Of a stretch of DNA of 5,021 bases, positions 4,911 through 5,021 are shown in pieces (the first letter of the stretch is position 1; each line of letters starts with the position of its first letter). The notes beneath the pieces were generated by a model. That model searched no databases, had not been told where the DNA came from, and saw only the letters and a program-made list of their open reading frames with translations. Origin of the DNA: Pseudomonadota bacterium (GTDB taxonomy: Bacteria; Myxococcota; Bradymonadia; UBA4248); NCBI GenBank assembly GCA_017613855.1, contig JAGACY010000073.1, positions 1 through 5,021 of the forward strand, given 5' to 3'. The translations under genes were made by a program, and so were the position numbers.

Positions 4911-5021
4911 ATGGAAATTGATCTTTCCGCACTTCGTCATAACTACCGTGCTATCCGCAGCCGTCTCCCTGAAGGCTGCCGTTTTCTGGGCGTTGTCAAG
5001 GCGGATGCCTACGGTCACGGA
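4911..5021 (+). CDS. alr: Alanine racemase, N-terminal 37 codons (cut by window end)
   Basis: The frame reads [15 protein letters not shown] (1-15) and then [13 protein letters not shown] (25-37). This is the conserved start of alanine racemase, including the PLP-binding lysine (K30 here) in the [10 protein letters not shown] motif. The enzyme interconverts L- and D-alanine in the cytoplasm and supplies D-alanine for peptidoglycan. The barrel domain beyond this point and the catalytic tyrosine lie outside the window. The ATG at 4911 is the only ATG in this frame after the TAA six codons upstream. Family members usually begin a few residues earlier with a segment such as [RK]-P-x-W-x-E-I-D-L. 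Here MKKPW is encoded from the ATG at 4900, but in a different frame, and only that ATG has a well-spaced ribosome binding site. A 4-base loss (or 1-frame shift) after the TGG codon would explain this, as would a sequencing error. The gene is divergent from the DUF5131 gene. Confidence 0.88.
   Translation, partial: MEIDLSALRHNYRAIRSRLPEGCRFLGVVKADAYGHG

Noticed and set aside
4795..4913. Upstream small frame (MRRYRAKPD...) continuing into MKKPW, with a stretch ([16 protein letters not shown]) faintly like the alr start
   Set aside because: The likeness to [12 protein letters not shown] is only a few residues and may be chance. There is no good ribosome binding site, and the frame does not enter alr.

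Overview
The window is bacterial. Its composition shifts from AT-rich at the left to more GC-rich from about 3720 onward. No gene gives a firm taxonomic placement. The GC-hairpin repeats built on GCCCCTTCGGGGC and CCTGGGG/ACCCCAGG, together with two DUF4143-type ATPases that are not orthologous copies, recall accessory regions of anaerobic PVC-group (Lentisphaerota/Kiritimatiellota-like) or Bacteroidota-like genomes. That placement is recollection and inference only.

Layout, left to right. Positions 1-594 (+) hold the 3' part of a membrane-anchored, Cys-containing exported protein that I cannot name. Positions 610-674 form a long hairpin made of two inverted copies of a short repeat, between convergent genes. 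Positions 684-1973 (-) encode an AAA ATPase with a DUF4143 region and an intact nuclease-like D...ExK motif. Its upstream region (2009-2096) carries three copies of an ~18 bp motif spaced exactly 33 bp apart. Positions 2194-2294 are a three-hairpin repeat element related to the one at 610-674. Positions 2398-3642 (+) encode a second, divergent AAA/DUF4143 ATPase. It has a plausible promoter and a perfect Shine-Dalgarno, and it is bracketed by imperfect-palindromic direct repeats (2350-2389 and 3640-3679, exactly 1290 bp apart). Positions 3722-4624 (-) encode a DUF5131 (phage Gp37/Gp68-like) protein with a radical-SAM-like Cys motif and a second Cys cluster at its C terminus. Positions 4911-5021 (+) are the first 37 codons of alanine racemase (alr), cut by the window edge.

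The left ~4.6 kb reads as accessory DNA: single-gene units in alternating orientation, each with its own repeats, next to a housekeeping gene (alr). I see no operon linking the genes and no complete insertion sequence, tRNA, rRNA or CRISPR array. The most notable signal is that each of the two AAA/DUF4143 genes has its own dedicated repeat architecture. The second gene looks like a self-contained cassette, with a hairpin that also abuts its ribosome binding site. Whether these repeats are operators, mobility ends or terminators cannot be decided from the sequence alone.
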